Shown piece by piece: positions 26,704 to 36,015 of a stretch of 64,000 bases of DNA. Where the stretch lies: positions 62,001 through 126,000 of the forward strand of contig JAYNIR010000009.1 of the NCBI GenBank assembly GCA_038109305.1. Direction: 5' to 3'. Every line of letters begins with the position of its first letter. Within the stretch, counting starts at the first letter, position 1. Below the pieces are notes generated by a model. That model was not told the origin of the DNA. It did no database searches and worked only from the letters and a program-made list of their open reading frames with translations. Source of the DNA: UBA1479 sp038109305 (lineage in GTDB: Bacteria; Pseudomonadota; Alphaproteobacteria; Rhodospirillales; Casp-alpha2). Both the position numbers and the translations under genes were made by a program.

Positions 26704-27912
26704 ATGGTCGTCTTTCAGGTCTTTCTGCCCTTCGCCTTCGGGTATTTTCTGAGCTACCTGTTCCGGAACGTGAACGCGGTGATCGCCCCGAACCTGATTG
26801 CGGAGTTGGGCCTGACGGCGGCGGACCTGGGCCTGTTGACCAGCGCCAACTTTTTCGCCTTCGCGGCCTTTCAATTGCCCTTGGGCGTGCTGCTGGACCG
26901 TTACGGCCCGCGCAAGTCCGAAGCGGCGTTGCTGTTGGTCGCAGCGGCGGGGGCGGCGGTTTTCGGCATGGCCGGCGACACGCCGACGTTGATCATCGGC
27001 CGCGCGATGATCGGGCTCGGTACCTCGGCCTGCCTGATGGCCGCGTTCAAGGCCTACAGCCACTGGATCCCGCCGGCCCGGCAGCCGCTGATCACCGGTT
27101 TTCACATGGCGATCGGCGGTATGGGCGCGTTGACCGCGACCAAGCCCATCGAAATCGCCTTGGGCTTCACCGACTGGCGGGGCACGTTCTTCATCCTGGC
27201 GGGGGTCACGCTGGCCGCCGCGGTGATCCTGTTTACCGTCGTACCGAACCGCGACCGGGCGGAAAGCAACGAAACGCTGAAACAATCGTTGGACGGCGCC
27301 CGCTGCGTGTTCGCCTCTCCCATATTCTGGCGGGTCGCGCCGTCGACGGTTTTGGTGCAGAGCGGCTATCTGGGCATCCAGTCGCTGTGGTCGGGCCCGT
27401 GGCTTCGTGACGTCGCCGGCGTCAGTCAGGCGCAGATGGCAACCAACCTGTCCTACATCGCGGCCTCCATGGTCGTCGGCTTCATCACCATGGGTGCCGT
27501 GACCGACCGGCTCGCCACCCGCGGCGTCAAGCCGATGACCGTGGCGCTGACGGGGATGAGTTCGTTCACCATGATGATCGTGTTGATTGCCTTCCGCGTC
27601 CTGCCGGGCGACGCCATCGCGCTTTGGATGATCTTCGGCTTTCTGGGCACCTTCGGCATTCTGCCCTACAACGCGGTCAGCCAGGCGTTTCCCAAGGAAC
27701 TGACGGGCCGCGTCGTCACCGGCCTGAACGTCATGGTGTTTTTCGGCGCCTTCGCCGCGCAATGGGGCATCGGCGAAATCATCGACCTGTGGCCCCGCCC
27801 GGCCCCCGACCATTTCGCGCCGGAGGGATACAAGGTCGCCTTCCTGACCGTCGCCGCGATTCAGGCGGCGGGACTGGCGTGGTACGGGATTTACCGCAAG
27901 GCGAAGATCTAA
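26704..27912 (+). CDS. Major facilitator superfamily transporter
   Basis: 402 residues from ATG 26704, with about twelve hydrophobic segments. The cytoplasmic loop 2-3 motif is GVLLDRYGPRKSE, and ARMIGLGTSACLMAAFKAYSHW forms the usual helix 4-5 region. The opening FLSYLFRNVNAVIAPNL resembles MFS proteins annotated as nitrate/nitrite or carboxylate transporters, but I cannot name a substrate. The frame extends 28 codons upstream, without hydrophobic or conserved content. No regulator or enzyme is adjacent to suggest a pathway. Confidence 0.9.
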   Translation: MVVFQVFLPFAFGYFLSYLFRNVNAVIAPNLIAELGLTAADLGLLTSANFFAFAAFQLPLGVLLDRYGPRKSEAALLLVAAAGAAVFGMAGDTPTLIIGRAMIGLGTSACLMAAFKAYSHWIPPARQPLITGFHMAIGGMGALTATKPIEIALGFTDWRGTFFILAGVTLAAAVILFTVVPNRDRAESNETLKQSLDGARCVFASPIFWRVAPSTVLVQSGYLGIQSLWSGPWLRDVAGVSQAQMATNLSYIAASMVVGFITMGAVTDRLATRGVKPMTVALTGMSSFTMMIVLIAFRVLPGDAIALWMIFGFLGTFGILPYNAVSQAFPKELTGRVVTGLNVMVFFGAFAAQWGIGEIIDLWPRPAPDHFAPEGYKVAFLTVAAIQAAGLAWYGIYRKAKI

Positions 27913-28003
27913 ACTGTATCCCGCCTGAATTAATCTGCATCAATGCGGCCCGAAGCGACCCGGCGTATGATTCCTGTTCACCTTATGGAAATGGGAGACA
28001 GCC

Positions 28004-28447
28004 ATGTTTGGTAATCCGTCGCTCGTCACCCGCATCGGGATCGGCAAGGCCATCGGCCTCGCGTTCGGCCTGATCGGCTTTACGTTCCTGCCCTACTTTC
28101 TGCCCGACGCGGGCTGGTTGCTGCGATGGGGCATTTTGCTTTGGTATATGACCGTCGGCGCGGTCATCGGCTTTGCCGGCGTGTTTACCAGCCATCCGGT
28201 GCTGCACCTGCCGATGCCCTAGTGGGTCCGGGCGCCGTTGGTCGGCGCGTGGATGAATTTCGTCCTGGTGTTTTTTGCTTATGACCAGATGGCGGCGATG
28301 CTTGCCCACACGTTCGGGCCGGGCGGCCTGTTCAACGCGCCCTGGTGGTTCGTCGGCGAGGGTGCTGTCATCGGCTTCGTCATCAGGTGGGCTGCAACCC
28401 GGTTCGGCGGCGAAGGTCCCGGGACGGTCGCCCCGGCGGCGGAAGCG
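28004..28447 (+). pseudogene. Small multi-helix membrane protein interrupted by TAG
   Basis: ATG 28004 has GGGAGA upstream and starts a protein with hydrophobic helices at about residues 14-34 and 42-62. Codon 73 (28220-28222) is TAG; the same frame goes on WVRAPLVGAWMNFVLVFFAYDQM and a further helix near GEGAVIGFVIRWAATRF, clearly one continuous membrane protein. The context PMP-stop-WV suggests loss of a Trp, Gln or similar codon. The original end is unclear: the frame remains open into the antisense of the next gene. Function unknown. Confidence 0.7.
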
Positions 28448-29461
28448 TCAACCGGCAAGCCTGGGAAGCGAAAAATCCCGGGTGACGACGCCGTCGCGTT
28501 CGTACCCCCGCACATCGAGCGCCCCCGCCGCCGCGTCGGCGACGACGGCGAGCCGCGTCGTCGGGTTGAGGATCGGCGGGTCGACCCAGCCGAACCCGCC
28601 CGTCACGCCGTCACGGGTGCGTTCCATGAGCGCCAGACGGCCGGGACTATCATGGCCACGGAGCCGCCCACCCTGGCCGCCGGCGACCCAGTGGTTGGCG
28701 ACGGCGGCGCGGCCGCCCGCGCGGACGAAGGCCCGAGTTTCCATCCGTTCGATCACGCAGCCCTGGTCGGCGCGGGCGCCGCTTAAACTGAAAAACGCCG
28801 GCACGGCGATCTCGGTTTCGGTCAACATCGACTGCGCGTCTTCGAACGTCCGGCATTCCTCGAACACCCGGCGCAGCAGATGCATGGGCGGCGTCCCCGT
28901 GCGGCGGCTGACGCGGACCCGTTCAATCGCCCAGTCGAGCCAGCACCCGCCGGTGAACCTGCGCATGGGCGGCTGGTTGATGGCGGCGGAAAACCGGCCG
29001 GGCGCCATGGCCGTGGCGACGCCGACGAACCCCGGCCAGGTGACGTTGACCCAAGGCCCGGCGGGCCCGGTGTGGCGGGTGACGACCAGATTCCGCCCGA
29101 GCCCGTCCAACGGCCAGTCGAGGGTGCGAAGCATGCGGTTGCCGCCGCCCGCTGGCGACGGCCCGACGCCCGTGGTGCAGGACCATTCGTAGGACAGGTT
29201 TAACATGCGCGCTCCTGGGCTTGGCGCACGGGCGGCGACGGCCTCGACCTCGGCTGCGTAGGGCGTATCGGCGCGGGCAAGCCAGCGCTCGGTCGCGCCG
29301 TCGGCAGCCTTCAGAAACCACGGTCCGTAGTGTTTAAGCCCGGCGCCGAAGATCGCCCGGAAACGCCCGGGCGCGGCATCGATCAGGGCCAAGGGCCCCC
29401 GGTCGCCCAAGTCGACCAGGGGAATATCAATCAAGCCGTCTTCGGCGGACGAAGCATCCAT
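28448..29461 (-). CDS. Predicted Ntn-type amide hydrolase (C45/choloylglycine-hydrolase-like)
   Basis: 337 residues. A Cys in NLSYEWSCTTGV (about C95) precedes GGGNRMLRTLDWPLDGL, and later FSAAINQPPM and VFEECRTFEDAQSML; this order matches conserved hypothetical proteins related to acid-ceramidase/acyl-transferase-like Ntn hydrolases, in which the Cys becomes the N-terminal nucleophile after autocleavage. Substrates of such proteins are linear amides; the specific one is not known. The gene is complete and stands alone, convergent with the interrupted membrane protein. Confidence in the fold is moderate. Confidence 0.6.
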   Translation of the reverse strand: MDASSAEDGLIDIPLVDLGDRGPLALIDAAPGRFRAIFGAGLKHYGPWFLKAADGATERWLARADTPYAAEVEAVAARAPSPGARMLNLSYEWSCTTGVGPSPAGGGNRMLRTLDWPLDGLGRNLVVTRHTGPAGPWVNVTWPGFVGVATAMAPGRFSAAINQPPMRRFTGGCWLDWAIERVRVSRRTGTPPMHLLRRVFEECRTFEDAQSMLTETEIAVPAFFSLSGARADQGCVIERMETRAFVRAGGRAAVANHWVAGGQGGRLRGHDSPGRLALMERTRDGVTGGFGWVDPPILNPTTRLAVVADAAAGALDVRGYERDGVVTRDFSLPRLAG

Positions 29462-29564
29462 GTACGGAAGTATACCCAGGAATGTGTCAGGGAGGGTTTT
29501 TCATTTCCCCGCAAGGGGGTAGATTAAGCGCTCAATTCATCCTCGCCGCGCAGACGGAGTGTCC

Positions 29565-30965
29565 ATGATCCCGCGTTATTGCCGCCCCCAGATGGCCGCC
29601 ATCTGGGAGCCCGCCAACAAGTTCCGCATCTGGTTCGAGATTGAGGCCCACGCCTGTGACGCCATGGCGAAACTGGGCGTCATTCCCAAGGCGGCGGCGA
29701 GGGAAATCTGGGCGCGTGGCGACAAGCCCTACACCGCCAAGCGCATCGATAGAATTGACGAAATCGAACGCGAAACCCGCCACGACGTCATCGCCTTCAC
29801 CACCGAATTGGCCGAACAGGTGGGCGACGCGGCGCGGTTCGTCCATCAGGGCATGACGTCGTCGGACGTGCTCGACACCTGCTTCGCCGTGCAGTTGGAC
29901 CAAGCGGCGGCGCTGTTGCTCGAAGATATCGATAAAGTCCTGAAGGCCCTCAAGGCCCGCGCCATAGAACACAAAATGACGCCGGTGATGGGCCGGTCGC
30001 ACGGCATCCATGCGGAGCCAACAACGGTGGGACTCAAGCTCGCGCGGTTTTATGCCGAGTTCGCGCGCGGCCGCGCCCGGCTAGAGCGCGCCAGGGACGA
30101 AATCGCCACCTGCGCCATTTCGGGCGCCGTCGGCACCTTCGCCAACATCGATCCACGCGTCGAGGCGCATGTTGCCTCGAAACTGGGGCTAAAGCCGGAA
30201 ACCATCTCGACCCAGGTGATCCCCCGCGACCGGCACGCGATGTTTTTCGCGACGCTGGGCGTGATCGCGTCGAGCATGGAAAACCTGTCGACGGAAATCC
30301 GACACATGCAGCGGACGGAAGTGCGGGAAGCCCAGGAATATTTCGCGCCGGGGCAAAAGGGCTCATCGGCCATGCCGCACAAGCGGAATCCGATCCTGAC
30401 GGAAAACCTGACCGGTCTTGCCCGCATCGTCCGCGCCGCCGTGGTGCCGGCGATGGAAAACGTGACATTGTGGCACGAGCGCGACATTTCGCATTCATCA
30501 GTCGAACGGATGATCGGACCGGACGTGACGGTGACGCTCGATTTCGCCCTGTCGCGCCTCGCCGGCGTCATTGAAAAGCTGGTGATCTATCCCGGCAACA
30601 TGAAGGAACACATCGACAAGTTCGGCGGCATCCACGACGCCGGGCGGGTGTTGCTGGACCTGACGCAGAAGGGCGTTTCTCGCGAAGACGCCTACAAGAT
30701 CGTTCAGCGCGCCGCCATGCGGGTCTGGAAAAGTTTCGGCATCGACCCGGACAATCCGGACAAGGCGACCAAATTAAATGCAGAGGACCGCGAAGCCGCC
30801 AAGCACGACAACCGGCTGATGTTCTTCCTCTCGAAAGACAAAGAGATGGCGAAGGTCTTAAGCGTCCGCGACCTGAAAGCGCTTTTTAAGACAAGCAGCA
30901 TGGATTACCACCGGGCCAGGGTGGACGATATTTTCAAGCGGGTTTTCAGCAGTCGCAAAACCTGA
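29565..30965 (+). CDS. purB: Adenylosuccinate lyase
   Basis: 466 residues from ATG 29565, which has ACGGAG five bases upstream (a GTG two codons earlier overlaps that site and is less likely). PurB acts twice in purine synthesis, releasing fumarate from SAICAR and adenylosuccinate. The signature GSSAMPHKRNP, the catalytic-His block GRSHGIHAEPTT and HQGMTSSDVLDT are intact. It begins the purine cluster but is separated from purC by three short genes. A CCCCGCAAGGGG hairpin lies just upstream. Confidence 0.97.
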   Translation: MIPRYCRPQMAAIWEPANKFRIWFEIEAHACDAMAKLGVIPKAAAREIWARGDKPYTAKRIDRIDEIERETRHDVIAFTTELAEQVGDAARFVHQGMTSSDVLDTCFAVQLDQAAALLLEDIDKVLKALKARAIEHKMTPVMGRSHGIHAEPTTVGLKLARFYAEFARGRARLERARDEIATCAISGAVGTFANIDPRVEAHVASKLGLKPETISTQVIPRDRHAMFFATLGVIASSMENLSTEIRHMQRTEVREAQEYFAPGQKGSSAMPHKRNPILTENLTGLARIVRAAVVPAMENVTLWHERDISHSSVERMIGPDVTVTLDFALSRLAGVIEKLVIYPGNMKEHIDKFGGIHDAGRVLLDLTQKGVSREDAYKIVQRAAMRVWKSFGIDPDNPDKATKLNAEDREAAKHDNRLMFFLSKDKEMAKVLSVRDLKALFKTSSMDYHRARVDDIFKRVFSSRKT

Positions 30966-31021
30966 GCAAGCCAACGCGAGCGACAGTGGCTTCGCGCGAA
31001 ATCATGAACGACGGGCACCCG

Positions 31022-31270
31022 ATGAAGTACATCGTCTTCAAGTCGGCAAAAGAAGAAGCGCCGGTGCTGTTTCCCTACGAATACATCCATAGCTGGATGG
31101 CCGGGCAGTTAAGACCGCTGGAAGTCGTCTCCGCCGGGTTTGTCGAGATCGGGCCGAACGGCGATATCCGGTGCTACGGCCATTCGCCGAGCCTCAAGAT
31201 CGGCTCGCGCGGCGATGTCGACTCGGCGCTGGTGCGGCGACATCTGCGATCGAATGATCGTTCGGATTAA
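31022..31270 (+). CDS. Conserved small protein of unknown function
   Basis: 82 residues from ATG 31022 (MKYIVFKSAKEEAPVLFPYE). The frame can start at GTG 30986, but the MKYIVF opening looks like the natural start. A VEIGPNGDIRCYGHS segment and a final serine/arginine-rich part follow; it is a compact alpha/beta-looking protein without membrane helices or metal motifs. I do not recognise a named family. It follows purB by 56 bases on the same strand. Confidence 0.6.
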   Translation: MKYIVFKSAKEEAPVLFPYEYIHSWMAGQLRPLEVVSAGFVEIGPNGDIRCYGHSPSLKIGSRGDVDSALVRRHLRSNDRSD

Positions 31271-31286
31271 TTCTTTATCGCCGCGG

Positions 31287-31352
31287 AACCACCGTCGCCC
31301 GCCCCGAGCGCAGCGACGACGGCGGGCGCGAGAGAGACGCCTCGGGTTTTGC
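31287..31352. repeat. Degenerate copy of a palindromic element
   Basis: The left end ACCACCGT and the right end TCGGGTTTTGC match the two better copies at 31369-31408 and 44224-44266, while the centre is a larger GC-rich hairpin (CGCCCGCC/GGCGGGCG at 31296-31303 and 31321-31328). It follows the stop of the 82-residue protein. Confidence 0.5.
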
Positions 31353-31368
31353 TGATTTTATTTTTACC

Positions 31369-31408
31369 GCAAAGTCACCGTGGGGAACTTCGTTCCCTCG
31401 GATTTTGC
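31369..31408. repeat. Palindromic element, copy A, abutting the DUF1476 stop codon
   Basis: The 40-base element starts GCAAAG, C/T, CACCGT and ends TCGG, A/G, TTTTGC. The ends pair with each other (GCAAA with TTTGC, CCG with CGG), enclosing a GGGAAC/GTTCCC hairpin. Copy B at 44224-44266 has the same ends around a different hairpin. Both sit at the 3' end of a minus-strand gene, suggesting a REP-like or mRNA 3'-end structure. Confidence 0.7.
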
Positions 31409-31731
31409 TATTCTTTGGAAATCTGCTCCGCCGCGACGTGCAAAAGGTCGTCGAGCTTTCTGCGGACGTCGGATTCGGAAATTTTCGCGCCGTTCTTTTC
31501 GATGTCGGCCATGACCTTGCGCATCACGTCCTCGACCCCCGGTTCGTCCAGGTCGGCCAGAACCACTTCCTTGGCGTAGGCGTCGGCGTCAGACCCCTTG
31601 AGCCCGAAGGCTTCGGCGAGCCACAGGCCCAAAAGCTTGTTGCGCCGGGATTCGGCCTTGAAGCGCTGCTCTTCGTCGAGCTGGAATTTGGCTTCGTATC
31701 CTTTTTCGCGGCTTGAGAAGGCGTCGGCCAT
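31408..31731 (-). CDS. DUF1476 protein, F1F0-ATPase inhibitor subunit zeta
   Basis: 107 residues, full length. The family, first known as DUF1476, was shown in Paracoccus to be the zeta subunit that blocks rotation of the alphaproteobacterial F1-ATPase. Characteristic blocks are FSSREKGYEAKFQLDEEQRFKAE at the N-terminus (the inhibitory end) and a four-helix C-terminal part (KLLGLWLAEAFGL, VVLADLDEPGVEDVMRKV). GGAGAG precedes the ATG. Position beside purC is conserved in related bacteria. Ends in TAG, sharing bases with the palindromic repeat. Confidence 0.95.
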   Translation of the reverse strand: MADAFSSREKGYEAKFQLDEEQRFKAESRRNKLLGLWLAEAFGLKGSDADAYAKEVVLADLDEPGVEDVMRKVMADIEKNGAKISESDVRRKLDDLLHVAAEQISKE

Positions 31732-31839
31732 GGGGCTCTCCGTTCGGTGAAAAATGACTGTCCGTGGCCTTTATTTACGCGGGCCGGGCGCAAATCGCAA
31801 CCGCTGGCGTGGATCGACCGGAGCCTTTACAAGAAACCC

Positions 31840-32595
31840 ATGTGTACGCTTGTCATTTTGCGCCGCCCGGGCCACGACTGGCCCACCATCATCGCCGCCA
31901 ACCGGGACGAAATGGTGACCCGGGCGTGGAAGGCGCCCGGCCGCCACTGGCCCGACCGGGCGCATGTGACCGCCGGGATCGACGAACTCGCGGGCGGCAC
32001 CTGGCTCGGCATCAACGACCACCGGGTGGCGGCGGGCATCCTGAACCGGACGGGGTCCTTAGGTCCCCAGGACGGCAAGCGCTCCAGGGGCGAACTGCCG
32101 CTGGAGGCGTTGGACCATGCGGAAGCGGCGGTGGCAGCGGAGGCGCTGTCGCACCTGGACGGATCGGCCTACCGGTCCTTCAACCTGATCGTCGCCGACG
32201 CAACGGACGCCTATTGGATATCGTCCGATGGGGGAAAACCCCATGTCCGGGTCAAACCCGTGCCCGACGGCGTGTCGCTGATCACGTCCCGCGATCTGAA
32301 CGACTTGGGCGCCGAGCGCATCGGCAAATACCGCCCCCTGTTCGAAACCGCACCCGCCCCCGACCCGGCCGCCGGCAAAGACGGCTGGGGGCCCTGGATC
32401 GACCTTTTGGCGGATTTCAAGGAATGGGAGGTCGGCCAGGAGCGGGGGTCCATGGCGTTCCGGACGGATTACGGGTTCGAGACGGTTTCGTCCTCGCTGG
32501 TCGCCCTACCCCGGCCGGGCGACACAGCCTTGAAGCCGAAATACCTGTTCTGCCCGACGCTTCCGGCCAGGGGTGGTTATGCACCGGTGATCTAG
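31840..32595 (+). CDS. NRDE family protein (TANGO2-like)
   Basis: 251 residues from ATG 31840 (MCTLVILRRPGHDWPTIIAANRDE). The AANRDE motif gives the family its name; the Cys at position 2 and GGTWLGIN are the other conserved features. TANGO2/NRDE proteins are proposed to bind or move haem, or act as Ntn-type hydrolases with C2 as nucleophile; neither role is settled. The gene is complete and lies between the divergent DUF1476 gene and purC. Ends in TAG, which is immediately followed by the proposed purC promoter. Confidence 0.9.
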   Translation: MCTLVILRRPGHDWPTIIAANRDEMVTRAWKAPGRHWPDRAHVTAGIDELAGGTWLGINDHRVAAGILNRTGSLGPQDGKRSRGELPLEALDHAEAAVAAEALSHLDGSAYRSFNLIVADATDAYWISSDGGKPHVRVKPVPDGVSLITSRDLNDLGAERIGKYRPLFETAPAPDPAAGKDGWGPWIDLLADFKEWEVGQERGSMAFRTDYGFETVSSSLVALPRPGDTALKPKYLFCPTLPARGGYAPVI

Positions 32596-32624
32596 TTGAG
32601 CCCCGGCCCAGGGCCTGCTATACG
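32596..32624 (+). promoter_or_regulatory. Candidate promoter of the purC-purS-purQ operon
   Basis: TTGAGC (32596-32601) and TATACG (32619-32624) are 17 bases apart, a good sigma-70 type match immediately after the NRDE stop codon, giving a leader of about 52 bases to purC. No PurR-like operator was recognised. Confidence 0.5.
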
Positions 32625-32682
32625 ACGTTTTTAACGCCTTATCCGGGGCGTCCCCGCCCCGGCATTTCCAGAGGGCGCCATC

Positions 32683-33450
32683 ATGGCACGACGCAGACAG
32701 ATCTACGAGGGCAAGGCGAAAGTCCTGTTCGAGGGGCCGGAGCCCGGCACCATCGTCCAGTATTTCAAGGACGACGCGACCGCGTTCAACAACCAGAAAA
32801 AGGGCACGATCACCGGTAAGGGCGTGCTCAACAACCGCATCTCGGAATTTCTGATGACGCGGCTGGGCGAAATGGGCGTGCCGACGCACTTCATCCGCCG
32901 GCTGAACATGCGCGAACAACTGGTCCGTCAGGTCGAGATCATTCCGGTCGAAGTCATCGTCCGCAACATCGCCGCCGGCACCTTCGCCAAGCGGTTTCAG
33001 ATGGAGGAAGGCACCTCCCTTCCCCGGTCCATCGTCGAATATTGCTACAAGAACGACGAACTGGGCGACCCCCTGATCGCGGAAGAACACATCACCGCCT
33101 TCGGTTGGGCGTCGCCGCAGGATCTGGACGAGATCATGGCCCTGTCGCTCCGCATCAACGATTACCTTTCCGGCATCTTCATGGGGATCGGATTGCGGCT
33201 GATCGACTTCAAATTGGAATTCGGGCGGCTGTGGGAAAACGATCAGCAGATGCGCATCGTGCTGGCCGACGAAATCAGCCCGGATTCCATGAGATTGTGG
33301 GACACCAAGACCAACGAGAAGATGGACAAGGACCGGTTCCGCCGCGACCTCGGCAATGTCGAGAAAGCGTACCAGGAAGTCGCCCGCCGGTTGGGCATCC
33401 TGCCCGAATCCGGCCCCGTCGATATGCAAGAACCGGAATCTATTCAATGA
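32683..33450 (+). CDS. purC: Phosphoribosylaminoimidazole-succinocarboxamide synthase
   Basis: 255 residues. PurC joins aspartate to CAIR to give SAICAR. The opening YEGKAKVLFEG, the VEVIVRNIAAGTFAKRF block and LIDFKLEFGR followed by LADEISPDSMRLWD are the standard SAICAR synthetase motifs. GAGGG lies eight bases upstream of the ATG. The stop overlaps purS by four bases (ATGA), indicating translational coupling. Confidence 0.98.
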   Translation: MARRRQIYEGKAKVLFEGPEPGTIVQYFKDDATAFNNQKKGTITGKGVLNNRISEFLMTRLGEMGVPTHFIRRLNMREQLVRQVEIIPVEVIVRNIAAGTFAKRFQMEEGTSLPRSIVEYCYKNDELGDPLIAEEHITAFGWASPQDLDEIMALSLRINDYLSGIFMGIGLRLIDFKLEFGRLWENDQQMRIVLADEISPDSMRLWDTKTNEKMDKDRFRRDLGNVEKAYQEVARRLGILPESGPVDMQEPESIQ

Positions 33451-33686
33451 AGGCACGCGTTCACGTCACCCTGAAATCCGGCGTCCTGGACCCCCAGGGC
33501 AAGGCCGTCGCCCATGCGCTCGGCAGCCTGGGATTTTCCGGCGTCAACGACGTGCGCCAAGGCAAGTTCATCGAACTGGACCTTTCCGAAACCGACGCCA
33601 AAAAGGCGCAGGCGAACGTCGAGGCCATGTGCGAAAAGCTTCTCGCCAACACGGTGATCGAAAACTATTCCGTGGAAATCATTTAA
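33447..33686 (+). CDS. purS: Phosphoribosylformylglycinamidine synthase subunit PurS
   Basis: 79 residues, normal for PurS. It bridges PurQ and PurL in the three-part FGAM synthase. The sequence opens KARVHVTLKSGVLDPQGKAV and ends VIENYSVEII, both family hallmarks, with VRQGKFIEL in the middle. It overlaps purC by four bases and is seven bases before purQ. Its presence agrees with the small form of PurL further downstream. Confidence 0.97.
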   Translation: MKARVHVTLKSGVLDPQGKAVAHALGSLGFSGVNDVRQGKFIELDLSETDAKKAQANVEAMCEKLLANTVIENYSVEII

Positions 33687-33693
33687 AGAGCCC

Positions 33694-34395
33694 ATGCCCA
33701 CCAACGTCAAAGCCGCCGTCATCGTGTTTCCCGGGTCCAACTGCGACCGGGACATGAAGGTCGCGCTGGAAGCCGCGGTTGGCGGCGAGGTTCTGATGCA
33801 CTGGCACCGGGATGCGGAATTGCCCGACGTCGACCTGATCGCCGTGCCGGGCGGCTTCAGTTACGGTGATTACCTGCGGTCGGGCTGCATGGCCGCCAAT
33901 TCGCCGGTCATGCGGACGGTGGTGGAGCGCGCCAAAAAAGGCGTGCCTATCCTGGGCGTGTGCAACGGATTTCAGGTGCTCACCGAAGCCGGCCTGCTGC
34001 CGGGCGCCTTGATGCGGAACGCCGGCATCAAGTTCGTCTGCCGCGATGTGCTGCTTTCGGTCGAAAACACCGACACCGCGTTCACCCGCGACTACAAAAA
34101 AAGCCAGGTCATCCGCATTCCCGTCGCGCACCACGACGGCAATTATTTCGCCGACGACGAAACGCTCGACCGGCTCGAGGGCGAGGGCCGGGTCGCGTTC
34201 CGGTATTGCGATCAGAACGGAAAGGCCTCCGCCGCCGCCAATCCCAACGGCAGCCGGCGGAACATCGCGGGCGTCTTGAATGAAAAGGGTAACGTGCTGG
34301 GCATGATGCCGCATCCGGAACGGCTGGCCGACAAGGCGCTCGGCGGCACGGACGGCAAACCCATGTTCGACGGCCTGATCGCGGCGCTGCATTAG
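33694..34395 (+). CDS. purQ: Phosphoribosylformylglycinamidine synthase subunit PurQ
   Basis: 233 residues. A class I glutamine amidotransferase that supplies ammonia to PurL. The nucleophile is C90 in GVCNGFQVL, with the His-Glu of the triad in MMPHPERL near the C-terminus. The GGFSYGDYLRSG block is typical. The ribosome site (AAAGAG) is weak, consistent with coupling to purS. Ends in TAG. In most relatives purL follows closely; here 3.4 kb of other genes intervene. Confidence 0.97.
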   Translation: MPTNVKAAVIVFPGSNCDRDMKVALEAAVGGEVLMHWHRDAELPDVDLIAVPGGFSYGDYLRSGCMAANSPVMRTVVERAKKGVPILGVCNGFQVLTEAGLLPGALMRNAGIKFVCRDVLLSVENTDTAFTRDYKKSQVIRIPVAHHDGNYFADDETLDRLEGEGRVAFRYCDQNGKASAAANPNGSRRNIAGVLNEKGNVLGMMPHPERLADKALGGTDGKPMFDGLIAALH

Positions 34396-34499
34396 TCACA
34401 AACCCCGAGCCCGCCTTAGGGCCGGGACCCGAGGCGGCGCGACGACGTGTTTGCGCCAACGAACGACCCCCCGGGCACGCCCAAGGATAGCCCAAAACC

Positions 34500-35945
34500 A
34501 TGTTGCAACTCCGCCCCGTCATGCACCTGATGGGTCTGCTTGCCTGTTTTCTGGCCGTGCTGTTGGCCGTGCCGGCGCTGACCGACGTGGTGCTGTACGA
34601 CCGGGACTGGGAGCCCTTCGCCTTCGTCGCCTTGACCACGGGGTTTGTCGGTTTCGGCGTCGCGCTCGCCGCCCAGCCCAAAGGCTGCATCCGGCTGAAC
34701 ATGCGCCAGGCGTTTCTGGTCACCGCCTTCGGGTGGGTCATCGTCGCGACCATCGCGGCCGCCCCCTTCATGGGGCTCGGCATCAGTTTCACCGATGCGT
34801 TTTTCGAATCCATGTCGGGCATCACGACCACCGGGTCGACGGTGCTGACGCATCTGGACCAGATGCCGACCGGGATTTTGCTGTGGCGGGCGATGCTGCA
34901 ATGGATCGGCGGCATCGGCATCATCGCCATGGCGATTTTAATTCTGCCGCTGATGCGGATCGGCGGCATGTAGTTGTTCAAGATCGAAAGTTCGGAAATC
35001 GGCGAAAAATTCGGGTCATCCACCATCGGCATGGTGACGCGGCTGTCAGTGGTCTACATCGGGCTGACGAGCCTGTGCGCGGTGCTTTATTACATCTTCG
35101 GGATGACCGCGTTCGACGCCGCGACCCACGCCATGGCGACCCTGTCGACCGGCGGATATTCGACCCACGACGAATCTTTCGGTTACTACAACAGCATGAC
35201 GCTGCATTGGATCGGCACCGTGTTCATGGCGGCGGGGGCGCTGCCGTTTCTGTATTATCTGAAAATCCTGCGGGACGGGCCGTTCCGGGTGCTGCCGGAC
35301 CAGCAGGTCCGGGGCTTTATCGTGTTTCTGACGGGTTCGAGCCTGCTGCTGGCGGCATGGCTCGTCACTCACCTGAACGTCGATTTCCTCCATGCCCTGA
35401 CGCTGGCGGCGTTCAACATCACCTCGGTCGTCACGACGACCGGGTTCGCCACCGCCGACTACACCCAATGGGGCGCGGGCGCGGCGGGCGTGTTTCTGGT
35501 GCTGATGTTCATCGGCGGATGTTCGGGGTCGACCTCGGGCGCGATCAAGATCTACCGCTATCAAATCCTCTACACCATGGTCCGGGCGCACGTGAAACGC
35601 CTGTTCAGCCCGCACCGGGTGATCAAACTGACCTATAACGGCGCGCCGGTGCCGGCGGACGTGCCCTATTCGATTTTGGCGTTCCTGGCCGTCTTCGTCT
35701 TTACCATCGCGCTGTTCACGGTGGTGTTGAACCTGTTGGGGCTCGATCTGGTCACCGCCTATTCGGCGAGCGTCACCGCCATCACCAACGTCGGGCCGGG
35801 GCTCGGCCCCGTGATCGGCCCGGCCGGGAATTTTCAGCCGCTGCCCGACGCCGCCAAGTGGATTTTGTCCGCCGCCATGCTGGCCGGGCGGCTCGAGGTG
35901 CTGGCGCTATTGGTTGCGTTTGATCCGGATTTCTGGCGGGAATAG
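34500..35945 (+). pseudogene. trkH: TrkH-type potassium uptake protein interrupted by TAG
   Basis: Read as one frame this is 481 codons, the length of E. coli TrkH. Selectivity-filter-like loops are visible (SGITTTGSTVL, MATLSTGGYST, TSVVTTTGFAT, AITNVGPGLG), so all four pore repeats of the K+ channel subunit are present. Codon 158 (34971-34973) is TAG in GGM-stop-LFKIES, where the family has Gln (GGMQLF), consistent with CAG to TAG. The upstream part would give only a 157-residue fragment with one pore loop. TTG 34974 could restart but would lack the first pore repeat. No trkA is in view. Confidence 0.85.
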
Positions 35946-36015
35946 CCCGTATCGGTCCCCCGCATCCGTTCATTGGCCCTTGCCCGGCTTCGCCGAAGCG
36001 ATTAAACCCCCGCCC

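Noticed and set aside
26626..27813. 395-codon minus-strand reading frame
   Set aside because: Antisense to the MFS transporter; rich in Arg, His and Asp and without any hydrophobic pattern or motif.
34451..35638. 395-codon plus-strand reading frame spanning the trkH TAG
   Set aside because: It overlaps trkH in another frame and is Arg/His-rich; the trkH frame has all pore motifs on both sides of the TAG.
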